Positions 22,179-34,608 are shown, numbered from the stretch's first letter. The stretch: DNA of 64,000 bases from Camellia lanceoleosa (GCA_025200525.1 CM045758.1:5514580-5578579); one strand, 5' to 3'. Notes: generated from the letters alone by a model not told the origin. Numbers and translations: made by a program.

Positions 22179-22943
22179 TCATGGAAGACAGATAGGGCGA
22201 TTCTGAAAGATCAAGCGGTTGTCACAATAGAGAGAGATCAGAGAAGACTGAGAGACACCCAAATTAGACAAAAGACAACGAAGCCAAACAACTTTAGCAG
22301 TGGCATGAGCCATAGCACGATACTTAGCTTCAGCAGTAGAACGAGCAATGACTGATTGTTTCTTGCTTTTCCAAGAGATTAAGGAATCACCAAGAAACAT
22401 ACAGAAACCAAACGTAGACTTGCGATCAGTAACATCACCAGCCCAATTAGAGTCAACATACGCCACCGAGTCCAAAGAGGAAGTAGAGGACAATAGTAAG
22501 CCCTGAAAGATGGTATCTCTGAGATAGCGAAGAATGCGAACCAAAGCAGCCCAATAGGTAGAGCGAGGAGTAGAAACAAACTGACTAACCACATAAACAA
22601 CATAAGCAAGATCACGGCGAGTGACAGTTAGATAAACTAAACAGCCCACAAGTTCACGATATAAAGTGGGATCATCGAAAGGGACACCATCAGTAGAGTT
22701 AAGTTTCACATTAAGCTCAATAGGCGTATCAGAAACCTTAGTATCAGTAAGACCAGCATGGTGAATGACTTCATTAGCATACTTAGCCTGAGACAAAAAA
22801 TAGGCTTTTAGAGAAGAAGCAACCTTAATACCAAGAAAATACCATAATGGACCCAGATCTTTCATTTCGAAGGTGCGAAATAAATGCTGCTTGACCTCAA
22901 AGATAGTAGAAGAGTTAGAGCAAATAATGATCATATCATCCAC
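22179..22943 (-). pseudogene. Copia RT (C-terminal part) and RNase H
   Basis: The longest intact piece of the copia polyprotein, 254 codons. It opens just after the YVDD catalytic motif, continues through the RT thumb (LGPLWYFLGIKV) and the YLTVTRRDLAYVV region, and includes RNase H signatures (YVDSNWAGD, STAEAKYRAM, LYCDN). A frameshift at about 22179 moves the rest of the RNase H tail (FHECGFKHIKIDCHF, LADFFTK) into another frame down to about 21990. Confidence 0.9.
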
Positions 22944-23575
22944 ATAGAGTAAGAGAGCAACAAAACCAACCGATGTATGTCTTAGAAATAAAGCAGAGTC
23001 GGAAGCAGAAGGATGAAACCCAAGCTCAGTAACAACAATTTGAAAGTGATCATACCAAGCATGAAGAGACTACTTCAGACCATACAGAGCACGCCGAAGA
23101 CAACAAACCTAGCTAGAGGAATGGTGAAGGCCAGGGGGAGGATGCATGTAAACCTCCTCAATGAGATGGCCATTAAGAAAATCATTCTTAACATCTATCT
23201 GATAAAGAGGCCAAGATCGAATAGCAGCGACAGAGATCAAAGTACGGATAGTGATCATCTTGGCAACAGGAGCAAATGTCTCCTCATAATCAATACCATA
23301 CTTTTGAGAGAAACCTTTAGCAACGAGACGAGCTTTGTAGCCCTCAAGAGACCCATCAGAATGAGTCTTGACTTTGTAAACCTATTTGTAACCAACCAAG
23401 TTCTTACCAGTAGGCAAAGGAACCAACTCCCAAGTACTAGTTTTCTGTAGAGCAGACAACTTATCCTCCATAGCTTGAACCCAATGAGGATCCTGACATG
23501 CCTCCTTGTAAGATTGAGGTTTTGAAAAAAGTGAATAGCAGACAAAAAAGTACGATAGGAAGTAGAAAAGCACGT
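22944..23575 (-). pseudogene. Copia RT N-terminal half, broken
   Basis: Read across frames, this shows YKEACQDPHWVQAMEDKLSA, then the [11 protein letters not shown] and FAPVAKM motifs, then ALYGLK and LLYVDD at the boundary with 22943. At least two in-frame stops (near 23112 and 23070) and frame changes are present. Confidence 0.85.
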
Positions 23576-23986
23576 ATTAAACCAACCCAACCTGTTTGAA
23601 GGATGACACACTCGAGTAAGATATCGGTGTTCAGCAGGATCGGTGTCGTCAGAAGCAGGAGAAGCAGCAGCAGGGGTAGAGACAACTGGTGGAGGAGGAG
23701 CTTTGCTACGAGAATAAACTAATAACGGAGGAGGAAAAGAAACCGAATGAGGAGAAGCAACTAGAGGTGAAGTAGGAGGAGAAAATGAAACAAACTCAGG
23801 AGGAACAGTGGAGATTTATTCATCATATGAGACCTCAGAAGGAAATGGGTCAATGTGAACCAAATCCTCTTTGGAAACTGGAGCAGTAAGAGGGGGAAGC
23901 TGAAAGTAAGACAGGCGTTCGAGAAAGGCAGCATGCCGGGAGACATAAAGGTGACAAAAGACAGGATCGTAACAGCGGTAGCCTTT

Positions 23987-24418
23987 CTAAGTAAGACTGT
24001 AACCCAAACAGACACACATGACAGACCGGGCATTGAGTTTGGTTCTATCTTTACGAGGAAGGAGGACAAAACAAGCAGACCCAAAGACACGCAGGAGAGA
24101 ATAAATGAGAGGTTGGGAATACAGAGCCTCATAAGGGGATCGACCGGAGAGTAAGGGAGTCGGCATGTGATTAAGGAGGAAAGTAGCGGTAAGAACTGCC
24201 TCACCCCAGAATGGTGCCGGAACAGAGGCAGGGAGAAGAAGAGATTGAGTTATCTCAAGGAGATGACGGTGTTTACGCTCAACACGACCATTTTGGGTAG
24301 GTGTATCAGTACAGGAGGTTTGATGAATGGTGCCCAATTTGGCCAGATACTTGCAGAATTCAGTTTTAAAGTATTCCCCACCCAAGTTAGACCAGAAGTA
24401 TTTTAATTGTGGCCCCAA
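23987..24418 (-). pseudogene. Copia integrase core, second half
   Basis: 143 codons with LGGEY (second catalytic Asp region), TPTQNGRVERKHRHLLE (catalytic Glu region) and the LNHMPTP...SPYEALY segment of copia integrases, ending KLNARSVMCVCLGYS. It is separated from the integrase N-terminus by a frameshift near 24430. Confidence 0.9.
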
Positions 24419-24437
24419 AGTGTATAGTGATCATAGA

Positions 24438-25220
24438 CTAAAAGGTACAATATATCTGGTAAAAGTTAGATTCATGAGCCATAAGAAAAACCCAGGAATA
24501 GCAGGTACAATCATCAATAGAGGACACATAATACGTAGAACCCCCTTTAGTGAGAACATGAGAAGGTCCCCAGACATCAGTATGTATAAAAGAAAAATAG
24601 GAAGCAGAAATAGAAGTATTGTTATTAAAGGGTAAAGTTGTTATTTTAGCAAGTTTACACCCTCGACACTCATTAATTTGGCTAGGAGAAACTTTACCTA
24701 ATAATCCTGACTGAGCTAAAGACCGCAAGCAGTCAACAAACAAATGACCTAAGCGAGAATGCCATAAATAAAACTGACTCGACTGAGAATCTAACTGAAA
24801 AGATGAAAATGCAACGGGTGAGGTAGACTGAGGAAGATGCAGGCTTTCCACCACATAGAGATCTCCAACTCTACGACCGGTCCCAATCTGCTTCTTGGAT
24901 ACCCGATCCTGCACACAACAGACTGAAGAAGAAAAGATAACATCAAAACTAGAAGCATCAAGCTGACTGATAGAAAGCAAGCTAACAGACAGTTGAGGAA
25001 AATAAAGGATAGAAGGAATAGTAACAACAGACACAGTAGAGGGTAAAACAAACCCAATAGATAGGACAGACATACCAGACCCATTAGCATTATTGATAGT
25101 AATAGGAAATGAAGGGGCGATACAATTTTGGAGTAAGGAAATGTGAGAAGTCATCTGATGAGAGGCACCAGAATCAAAAAGCCAGATAGAGGAAGGAATA
25201 CCTGAAGAGGACCCAAGCAA
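24438..25220 (-). pseudogene. Copia protease and integrase N-terminus
   Basis: 260 codons. WLFDSGASHQMTSH is the aspartic-protease active site near the start. LWHSRLGH...CRGCKLAK is the GAG-pre-integrase/HHCC zinc-binding region. FSFIHTDVWGPS then begins the integrase catalytic core with its first Asp. The frame breaks shortly afterwards. Confidence 0.9.
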
Positions 25221-25375
25221 ATCTGAATGAGGAGATGTGAGAGTAGAGACAGATGAAGATGACTGAGAGGTGGACCAGAGATGCTGAAGCTAAGCAATTT
25301 GAGCACTCAAGGAAGCTAAGTCGAGATCAAAAGTCAGGGCAGAGGCAGTATGAGCAACATCAGGGCGAAAAGTAC

Positions 25376-26750
25376 TCAGAGTAGGACCTCGGGATTGTGG
25401 TTGAGGCGACTGAGAAGACTAAGCAGACTGACGGCCCGTCTTGGGACAGTTGTACTTCTAATGGCCCTTTTGATGGCAAAAAGCACACTCATCAGAGGGT
25501 AGTGGCCCTTTATTGGGCTTTGCATTGGCCTGAAGCTGATGAGGTGGGGGGTTCGGTAGCAGAGGAGACGGAGTAGGAGCCAAGAAGACAGGTAATGACA
25601 GAGTCTAACTGGCCGTCTTAAGATAGGTTTCCTAGAAGAGGAGCTCACAAACAATAGCATCCACAGAGAGGAGAGGAGACCGATGAAGGATGCCACCACG
25701 GATAGCCTCATACTGGAAGGGAGAAAGCCGTTAAGAATTGTACTAAACGACGTTGCTCCCGAAACTCAACATAAGCGTCAAGTGTCTTGAGGCTAGATGG
25801 TTCCATGAAAGCCAGCTGATCCCAGAGGCCTATCATCTTAATGTAGAAGTCCTAAATAGACAGATCCCATTAACGAGCTCCCTGAATAGCTGTTTCCAAC
25901 TCATACCATTTGGCAAAGTTGGACTGCTAATAAACACTTTGTAAGTAATCCAACACCTCTTTGGCAGTGCTATATTTAGAGAACATCATCCCGATGCGAT
26001 CATCTACAGAGTTATGGAACCAGGTCAAAACTTGAGCATTATCACAATCTCAAGTGTCACAGAAACTCAGATAGTCTTCTTGTTTGGGATCTGATGGATA
26101 AAGAACAGAACCAGAAACATATCCCCATTTTTTTTTCGACCGAGAAGAAAATTTCTCATAACACTAGACCAAAAAGCATAGTTGTCACTTGTAAGCTTGC
26201 ATTTAATAGCTTGGATTTTATCTTTCAATATTGTAATGAACCACAAATAAAGAAGAGGACTGATGGGGCAAAGTATAACAAATAAAAGAATGCTGGGTTA
26301 AATTGAAATAAACCTAAAATAGGGTTTAAATGCAATAACCCAAGTTGATAACCAGAAATACACCAATCTGAGAACTCGAATTAGAGAAGAGACGAGAAGA
26401 TGAGAGGAACCAAGAGAGAGAATCGAACAAGGCTTTGAGTCGCGATGAGGGCTAAGTGGAAGGAGAAGTGTCGAAGTCGAGGTTGAAGCCCTAAGTCGAA
26501 GTCGAAGCATTAAGTCGAAGGCCTTATGAAGACGAAGGCCAATGACTAGCAATCGCGACTTGAACTCGCACACAGATGGGTCACGCCAGATTTACACTTG
26601 CAACTTTAGAGAACCAGAAGCAATGGGTGTCGCGATTTTGGGCTAGAGAGGGAGACGACTTCATGACCACCAATCATGAAGCAATGAACCAGAATTCCGG
26701 CGACAAGGGTTTTGGCAGACTAAATCAGAAACGGAGGTAGGGTTTCAGTA
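25376..26750 (-). pseudogene. Copia gag region, heavily degraded
   Basis: Gag-like text (FYIKMIGLWDQL..., ..AIRGGILHRSPLLSVDAIV) can be followed on the minus strand between 25900 and 25600. A CCHC knuckle (CAFCHQKGH-stop-KYNC) lies near 25450-25490 and has a stop inside it. Many further stops occur. Confidence 0.75.
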
Positions 26751-26762
26751 GCTCTGATGCCA

Positions 26763-26966
26763 TGTAAGATTTCTAAATGAATTGTATATTTAACTTGTTT
26801 CTTTGATTACAACCAGACCTTAGATTATATAGCCCTAACTCCTAAACCAAAAAAGGAATACAATCACACCTCTAATAGGACTCTAATACAACCACTCTCT
26901 AATAGGACTCTAATATGTACAACCACAATCATGCCTAATTTGTAAGATTCACAATGTATTCTCACA
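26763..26966 (-). repeat. 5' LTR of copia element
   Basis: 204 bp in + orientation TGTAAGATTTC...CTCACA, with the PBS immediately inside at 26751-26762. Confidence 0.85.
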
Positions 26967-27350
26967 GGTGGATGGTATAGAAGAGTAGGACGTGCACCTA
27001 TAGGAACTCTCTTGATCTGGTCATTTTGTTTCGTGGTTAGAAGGGTATGATGCAACTCTTATTCACACACAATTCTATAAAAAGAAAGACAAGCAATATC
27101 TATAATGCATAAAAGATCAATTTAGCACTATCAAGATGGAGAAAATGAAGCCAAAACATTGAAAATGCGTTCTCAACTTATTCACACATGAGCCAGAGAA
27201 GAATTATAAAGAGGAGTGGAATATAAGATCTCGAGTTGGTTTTATGCAAAACCACATTAAGTACAAGACGATAATGCTCTCTCTCAGCCTCAACTTGCAT
27301 CCTCTTTGGCCTTCCTCATGTGCTTTTAGCATGGTCAACTAGGATTGCTA

Positions 27351-27602
27351 CAGCCCTGTTTGGTACAGCTTAAAAGCTGCTTATTTCAACTTTCAGCTTA
27401 ATTTAAGCTATTTTGATGTGTTTGGTTTAGCTTATAGCTTATAACTTATAACTTTTTAGAAGTCAGAAATCAGCTTATTCTTTGAGTGGGGCAGGAGATG
27501 CTTAATTTATAAGTCAGAAATCAGCTTATGTTCATAGTTATAAGCTATAAGCTGTTTAGGCATAAGCCATAAGTACTTTCCCACAGCTCTACCAAACAGG
27601 GC
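27351..27602. mobile_element. Tourist/Harbinger-like MITE
   Basis: 252 bp with inverted ends (GCCCTGTTTGGTA / TACCAAACAGGGC at or near the termini) and internal AGCTTATAGCTTATAA repeats. The 3-bp direct repeat CTA flanks it (27348-27350, 27603-27605). A second copy is at 33971-34220. The TSD length fits PIF/Harbinger-type MITEs, though the usual target is TWA. Confidence 0.75.
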
Positions 27603-28047
27603 CTACGTACTGGTGTGCTAGTTGTTAGTTGTTTTACATTGTGCATGGCCAAATGATCTCATTTTAGATAAATGTATGTGTGCGCTTGAATGTGAGAGAT
27701 TATACGACTTTTGATATATAATTCCACACATGCTCAGACACATATATGCATGAATATATGTATACTTTAATTTATTTTAGCATATTTTTACCTTTATTTA
27801 AACTGGTTGAAAGTGTCTTGGAGAATATTAAGAATTGTGTAGCTTTTGCATGCAGTGTACTTGTTCTTTTGGTTTTTGTATGATGAGCCATTGACAATAC
27901 TTGATGGGCTTTATTTTTTTCTGCCAGGTATCTTGGCTTCTATTTGGGACCTTTTTGTCTTTTACATTTGGACTGCTGATGAATATTCCAAGTTCCGGTT
28001 GTCCCTATGAGCCAATTTATCCTTGTCTGCTGCTTTATGATTATGTA

Positions 28048-31000
28048 ATGAAGGGATTTCACGAGAGAACTTTTAATTCAAAGCATTGTTGTAAAACTTA
28101 TTCTGATTCTCCAAATAGAACTTCTAGGTCTGTTTGTTCGGGGCCAGGATCTAGTGACAGTAAGCTCTCCAGGACTTCCTTATGGTCAGGATTTTTTCTA
28201 TCTGCTTTCTCAACCTTTGAAACACATGGTGAGCCCAAAGGTTGTGGGAAGAAGGGATTCGGTACTAGAAGTAATGGGTGGACAGCAACTATGAAAAGAG
28301 TTATGAATGGTGGCTCAATGAGGAGAATTCAAGAGCGTGTGCTAGGGCTGTACAAGACTGGCATTTTTAGTTCAACAAGTGACATATTTCTCAACCGTTG
28401 AAACACATGGTGAGCCCAAAGGTTGTGGGAAGAAGGGATTCGGTACTAGAAGTAATGGGTGGACAGCAGCTATGAAAAGAGTTATGAATGGTGGCTCAAT
28501 GAGGAGAATTCAAGAGTGTGTGCTAGGGCTGTACAAGACTGGCATTTTTAGTTCAACAAGTGACATATGGCATCTTGGTTTGTGGTATAAAATTTCTCAG
28601 GAAGATTCGTCTAGTGATCTAGCTATTAGTGATGGACTAGCAGCATTTGTTGAAGATTTCTCATCGAGAATTTTGCTGACATATTGTAAAGGTTTGTTTT
28701 GTGGATTGTTGCCTCATTTCTGGATGAATTGAGTTAGAGAAGAAAACTGATGCTTACTGATGGTGTGGATAAAAGGATTTTGCATTTGTTAATTCGCAGG
28801 CTTTGCTGCTATTGGAGACTCAAAGTACACCAGTGATGTAAACTAGGGTTGCATGCTTGAATGACCAGATGCTTGTTGCTCGGTATATAATCGTCTTCTC
28901 TCATCTTTTATTTTACAACTTCCATCACAAATTGTTTCTCCAGCATGGAAAACGAGAACCTAAAAATAACGTGCCGAATTTTTCATTTTTTCTTTCACAG
29001 ATTAAAAATATTTAAAGAGACCTTTTAATTGGTAAAAAAAGATTTAAAAATTTTAGTATGAGAATACATTTTTTTTTTTAAGTTATTGTTTTCTGTGCTG
29101 GACAACAATTTGAGACGGAGGGAGTAATTACCATAAAATGTGTTTGTGATGAGCATATGTGATCTTATATTTGGTTTTTGGGCTAAGAACAGTTGCATGT
29201 TGTTCTATTACCCATGAGTTTAAATTTTTTTTGGTTTATTTGTAATTTGTCAATGAATGAATGGCTATTCATATCTACAGGCATTGATTGTTCATCAATT
29301 AGGGAGATCCTGGAGAAAAACTTCTCATAAGGTAATATAAAACCAGAGTATTATATTTATTATTTCTCTCCATCATATATTGTAAATATCTTTAAATTTG
29401 GAAGTCAGAATCTGTGGGATCTGGAGAACGGAGTAATGAATTTTGATAAATTGCTAAATGGTTATGCTCATGTAACTGCCTTTCCATATGCAGCCACTCA
29501 ACAAAGAATATATTGAGATATTACATCTCTTTGGTGATTCTGAGGCATCAACATTGTCTATTCACAATCTTCTTCAAGCAGGAAATGGTTATGACCTTGC
29601 TGCTGGATCATAGGTTGGCCCTTATGCCATGTCGCACTTGGGAATCTAGTCCGCTTTAAGAGAAAGGAGAGTGAACTTGAAGACCAGTCTTTTCCCATGG
29701 CTATTTATGTTGTTTCTAGTGATGAAGATGGGGAGAGAGGTGGAGCTCCAGTTGTCTGCATCGGGGATGCTTCTAGACATTATTTTGAGTTTTGAAAAGG
29801 CCAGGCTAATTGGACACCTATTCTTTTGTTGGTTCCCTTGGTTCTTGGTCTTGACAAAATCAACCCCAGGTACTTGGGTACTTTTGATGCTTGTCTCCTT
29901 GTTCATCATCATTTGTTTTGTTGGCCTCATCATTTTTCACACAATTTTTACGATGTATTTTTCAAACAATTTTGATCATAGCAAGTATTCATATACTTTA
30001 ATATTTTCTATGAGGTTTCTTTTTCCTTGTTCTATGGCTATTATTTGCCATGCATTGAGAATTGGTGGCTCCCCTAATATGTTTATCGGGGTATGTTGAC
30101 CTATATGATTCAGTGTCATAATTTTGTTTCGATCAAATTGTTCTATGTGGGCTGCGCACACTAATATAATCGTTGGAAAACTAAAAGCGCTGAAGTTAGT
30201 GCCTTGTGTGTCTTATTCCTTCCTGACCTTATTTGGTTTAATGCTGTCTTGTATGTCAAATCAGAATTTTATTGTTTTTAAAATTCTGTTAGGTACATTC
30301 CTTTATTGAGCGCGACATTCACGTTTCCTCAGAGCCTTGGTATCCTGGGTGGTAGACCTAGTGCTTCAACTTACATTGTCAGCGTGCAGGATGAAGAGGC
30401 TTTCTACCTTGACCCACATGAAATTCAGTCGGTACAGTGCAATATTGCTTTTCCACATTGACTCGTGTATGTAGTAATAAAATGGTTATCAAAATCTTGA
30501 TCTGGATCACACTAGAATCTTAAATTTAGAAGGATCTTAAAATGATTACGATCCTATTCATAAAATCATTGCATACAATTCCAATTCTATTACGATTCTA
30601 ATCCTACAATTTTTTTTGTTATTATTTATTTGTTATATATATGTATATTTATATAAAAAAAAAAAAATTGACTACAAACTCATTTTTCAATTGTATCTTC
30701 CAATTTATATTAACATAAAAAGTGCATTATATCAAATTTATCATTTTACTTTAGTCTTTTTAAAATTGTGCAACATACATTATCATTATCCATAATTTTT
30801 CATTTTATTTTGCATTTAAAGTAGAATCTTACGATTCTTGATTCGATTTTACAATCCGATCCACGAATCCCTCCCAACAATCCCACTTAGGATCCCAATT
30901 TTAACAACCTTATTTGTGCATACCTAGGCTGGCAATCTGCTTCTTGTGAACTTGAATACGGTCTACACGCTTCACCTTTTCTTTTCTTTTTTTCTTTTTT

Positions 31001-32132
31001 GCGAACATCCTACAAGCTCTATTTGTAATAATAATAATAAAAAAAGTCATAATTTCATGGGTGAAATGAGACAAAACCTTAGTTTAAATCGAACTTCACA
31101 GTATGAGTTGTTTTAAGAATATTGATTTGACAAAGTCCTTTTTCACTATAAATGGTAGGCAACCTTTGAAGTGCCACTGTTAGAAACTATGTTCATGCCC
31201 CTGTATGGAAGGTTGTGCCGGGTTTGTTTTGCAACTATATGTTTTATATCAAGCCTATATACTTGGCCTTGAAAATGTATACTAAAATGAAAAGTATAAA
31301 TGCTAAATGCCTAGGTGGTTTTTAATGGCAGTCCCAGCAAAATGTACGTCATTGTTTTCCTCCGTTTTGATTTACTTTCCTTAGTTTTATTTTCTCATTA
31401 TTGTCCAGTAATGATCTTCAATTACCTAGAACGATGAAATATGTTGTTGCTAATAAAAAAATGGCATAACTATGTTGTTTCCTTTTTGCTTTATGACGTG
31501 TGAGTATTCATAATGTATACTCCATTTTCTCCTTGGCTGGTCGCATAATCAGGTAGTTGATATCAGGAGGGATAATCTAGAGGCCGATACTTCATCTTAT
31601 CACTGCAAGTAAGCTTTGAGACATAGTGATTGCTTTATTATCATCCTCCATTTACTTTATTCTTCTTCCATTTCTTTGTGCTACATTTTGTTTTTCCTTT
31701 ATTTGTTTTGATAATGATTCCAGCGTTGTGCGGCACGTACCACTTGACTCCATTGATTCATCCTTGGCAATTGGGTTTTATTGCAGAGACAAAGGTATGC
31801 ATGCTGGCTGGTTGTTCTAGATTAAATTCCATACATTCATTTTATTATTGCTCAAGGATTGAAGCTTTTTTTGGCCATGACGTTCTTACTTTTTCCTTTT
31901 TTTTGGTTTGGCAGATGATTTTTGTAACCGTGCTTCCAAGCTAGCTGATGAATCAAAGGGTGCTCCATTATTTACTGTTACTCATACCCAGAATCCGCCA
32001 AGGACAGCCGAGCACTATGACATGCTGAGTGATACTGGTCAGAATCAACAGGACAAGTCTTTTGACATTGTGCACGATAATAATGCAGGGGGCGGAACAC
32101 AAGAAGACGACTGTTATTGGCAACTCCTTTGA
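28048..32132 (+). pseudogene. ATG4: ATG4 cysteine protease pseudogene (autophagy), eight exons
   Basis: ATG4 cleaves the C-terminus of ATG8 and releases lipidated ATG8 from membranes. Exons: 28048-28691, 28800-28882, 29281-29331, 29494-29869, 30293-30431, 31553-31608, 31724-31794, 31915-32132. Signatures include GGSMRRIQE, DFSSRIL, GDSKYTSDVN, LFGDSEAS, FTFPQSLGILGG, the catalytic Asp-Pro-His (YLDPHE) and SLAIGFYCRDK, ending in an LIR-like WQLL. Lesions: a 181-bp frame-breaking duplication in exon 1; TGG-to-TAG just before the catalytic Cys (VN-stop-GCML) and a scrambled end of exon 2; TGG-to-TAG in exon 4 (GS-stop-VGPYAM) plus small deletions and another stop. Exons 5-8 remain open. Introns are kept, so it is a decayed gene and not a retrocopy. 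Confidence 0.9.
28209..28570 (+). repeat. 181-bp tandem duplication inside ATG4 exon 1
   Basis: Unit 28209-28389 is repeated at 28390-28570 with a few substitutions. Both units contain the GWTA...GGSMRRIQE segment. 181 is not a multiple of three, so the first copy runs into a stop soon after the junction. Confidence 0.95.
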
Positions 32133-32925
32133 TTGAGATGGTTTATATTCTGCGTCTAAAACTGAAAGTTGCAGTTTTGGGTTGGTAACTAGCACTCAAT
32201 GCACTCTCAACCTGCACACAACCCTACAGCGCCTCTCTCATTGGCGGAACCAGAACCTCAATTGGGTTCACGTTTGATTGTTATTTTATCCAAATTGTTG
32301 GATTATTAAATGTGTAGAATAAATTATTCAATTTATTCATATGATTTACCATTTGAGTGCCGATTATTTGATTGAAAGTTTTATACCATTATATGAGTTT
32401 TGTGGCAATTTTTTTCCTTAAATGGGAACTAGGATGTTGTAGTATGCCAGTCCTGGGGCTTGATTCGAGTTATAGAAGTTGAAGTGAGTGCTTTCATCAG
32501 ATTTTCAACTACCCAATACTGAATAAATCTAGGAATTGATCTATTGAAGTTTTTATTGTTTAAAATTGGCATTGCAAAGGTAGATTTTCGTTACAGAAAC
32601 AGTAGATTAATGTATGGATTTTTCCACTTTTTAGATTCTTTTATTTTATTTTAATAATGTCAAGTGAGGAAAAAAGAGAAATGGAGAGAAGGAATTCACC
32701 CAAAAAAAAAAGAGAGAAGGATACATTTTGATCAACACTTGGGAGCTAAGATTTAAAAATGGTTTTGGGGATTCAACTTTTCAGACAAACAAATTGGAAA
32801 AAAATTATTTCCTAAAAATCATGGCCTAATTATAGATCACTACATAAAAGCCCATATAGTGAAATCATACAAGACAATTTAAAAAAAGTACCCTGATACG
32901 AACCCATCACCGAAGAGCAATGGTA
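32133..32925. other. ATG4 3' flank, no gene
   Basis: Probable 3' UTR and downstream sequence of the ATG4 pseudogene. AT-rich, no supported coding frame. Confidence 0.5.
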
Positions 32926-33055
32926 GAGGGCCACAAAAATAGTGGCTCAAATGGCTCAAAACTGCCAAAATGACGTCGTTTTGGGCGCAAAATCTGTCAA
33001 AACGATGTCGTTTTGGCAGTTTTGAGCCATTTGAGCCACTGTTTTTGTGGCCCTC
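32926..33055. repeat. 130-bp near-perfect palindrome
   Basis: Arms of about 57 bp, starting GAGGGCCACAAAAA and containing GTGGCTCAAATGGCTCAAAA, pair with few mismatches around a loop of about 13 nt. The inner arms carry AAAATGACGTCGTTTTG and CAAAACGATGTCGTTTTG, the same core as the insertion at 18132 and the MULE termini at 44.2/56.4 kb. Probably a foldback MITE. No clear TSD. Confidence 0.85.
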
Positions 33056-33892
33056 AAACATTTTTCATTACCGAAATACAAAAGTGCTGCCGCCTAATCA
33101 AGTAGATCCCACAGCCCTCCTGCTCATATAAACAAAAACAGACAAATTAAATAAAATTTACAAATATTCGACCACAATTTATTTGGTGCACTTGTTATAA
33201 ATTAAAAGTAAAAATAAGAAAATTACCACTCATCCAACTTTTAAATAATTAATTTTTTTGATTTATTTAGACTATTTTTACTTAATAAATTATAAACTCA
33301 ACATACACTAAACAATTTGACACAAAATAAAGTAAACAAATTATAAATAACTCAAATAAAATGAACCAAACAACACCGTGTATTGTTAAAAGAAATGTTT
33401 GCCCAAATTTTTTTTTTCCCTCTCTCTCTCTTATATGGCGATTACAAGAAACTGTATAATCTTATATTTTCAAAATACTATTATAAGGATATCAAAATTG
33501 ACATTATATTTATTTATTTATTATCAAACTAGCATTGATCTAATGTAATACACAAATTAAACAAAATTGTCATGCTATATTTTATAATTTTTAATTAAAT
33601 TATTTATACGTAAGTCTACCTATGTATAAATAAAAAAATATTATTTAAGAAGTCAATATCTGCTCCAACATTGAGTGGAGAAGCATGTCCCGTTCCTCTT
33701 CCTTCACAGGTGTTTTGTTTCTTTCTCGTATGGATTTCACCAAATTGATTTCATATACTGACACTACATTTTTCTCATTGTATTTTATTTTATGTTTTTT
33801 TTATTATAATTTTAAATTATCAAACAAAATAAAATAAATATTTTTTAAAAAAAACTTCAAACTTAAAGATAGACCAAAGTTTGAACCCAAAG
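33056..33892. other. AT-rich non-coding sequence
   Basis: No gene or element ends seen. Poly-T and CT runs near 33409-33431. Confidence 0.6.
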
Positions 33893-33970
33893 ATAGACAA
33901 GACTTTAACTAATATAAACATGTTTCATTAATATAAACAGTGGTTGTAAACACTGAAATAAACATAAACA

Positions 33971-34220
33971 TAGGCCCTGTTTGTCAGGGCTTAATTTCAG
34001 CTTTCAGCTTAATTTAAGCTGTTTTGATATGTTTGGGTTAGCTTATGCTTATAGCTTATAGCTTATAGCTTTGTGGAAGCTGAAAACCAGCTTATTCTGT
34101 GAGCTGGGCTGGATATGCTTTGAGAATAAGCTGGAAATCAGCTTAAGCTGAAAGTTATAAGCTATAAGCTGTTTGGGCATAAGCTATAAGCAGCTTCCCA
34201 CAGCTCTACCAAACAGGGCC
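33971..34220. mobile_element. Tourist/Harbinger-like MITE, second copy
   Basis: 250 bp, GGCCCTGTTTG...CAAACAGGGCC ends, flanked by ATA (33968-33970, 34221-34223). It sits in the left arm of unit A. Unit B shows the same arm uninterrupted (ATAAACCTAGACAAG), which confirms the element borders. Confidence 0.85.
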
Positions 34221-34308
34221 ATAGACAAGAGTTTAAACAAAACTTAAATTAACTTGACAATTCTTCAATGAGATTTTTTGATAGAAAACTTATATTAAAC
34301 ATGTTTCA

Positions 34309-34608
34309 ATGAGATTTTTCTGCAGCAGCAACAACAACAACAAAAAAGAAAAAAAAAAAAAAACAGAGAAAAAAGATGGAAAGCTTGACAACCTGAGTCA
34401 ACAAATAGATGCTATAGACGGAAAGCTTGACAACCTTAGTGGGAAGCTTGATGCAGTCATACCACCAGCAATACCACGACACTCTCCATCATCAACTGTC
34501 ATTCCGCCGTCGCCACCACTATCGGACTCTAGAAATGGTGGTTTATTGAACTCTGAAAATGGTAGAAATGGTGGTTTTACAAACGGCGGTGGAGATTTGG
34601 GTGAGTGA
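34309..34608 (+). CDS. Coiled-coil/proline-rich exon in unit A
   Basis: 99 codons: a Lys-rich start over an A-rich tract, then KLDNLSQQIDAIDGKLDNLS and GKLDAV heptad-like repeats, a Pro/Ser segment (PPSPPLSDS) and an Asn/Gly tail ending GGGDLGE. The layout parallels exon 3 of gene A (AKLDVKMDLVLSKLQ, Pro/Ser, Gly/Asn tail). It has no obvious promoter, is bounded by inverted arms and may be a captured or relict exon. An independent protein is not demonstrated. Confidence 0.4.
   Translation: MRFFCSSNNNNKKEKKKKTEKKDGKLDNLSQQIDAIDGKLDNLSGKLDAVIPPAIPRHSPSSTVIPPSPPLSDSRNGGLLNSENGRNGGFTNGGGDLGE

Larger units (their letters stand above)
21779..26966 (-). mobile_element. Decayed Ty1/copia retrotransposon
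   Basis: LTRs of about 200 bp lie at 21779-21978 (3' LTR) and 26763-26966 (5' LTR). Next to the 5' LTR is the minus-strand PBS TGGCATCAGAGC (26751-26762), near the initiator tRNA-Met site. A purine tract (TTGAGCGGGGG) abuts the 3' LTR. Domains follow copia order: gag, protease, integrase, RT, RNase H. Stops and frameshifts separate them all, so the element cannot encode its proteins. No clean target duplication is seen (TGGTA versus GGTGG). Confidence 0.9.

Noticed and set aside
23013..24635. Plus-strand frames across the copia element
   Set aside because: They are antisense shadows of the minus-strand integrase and RT.
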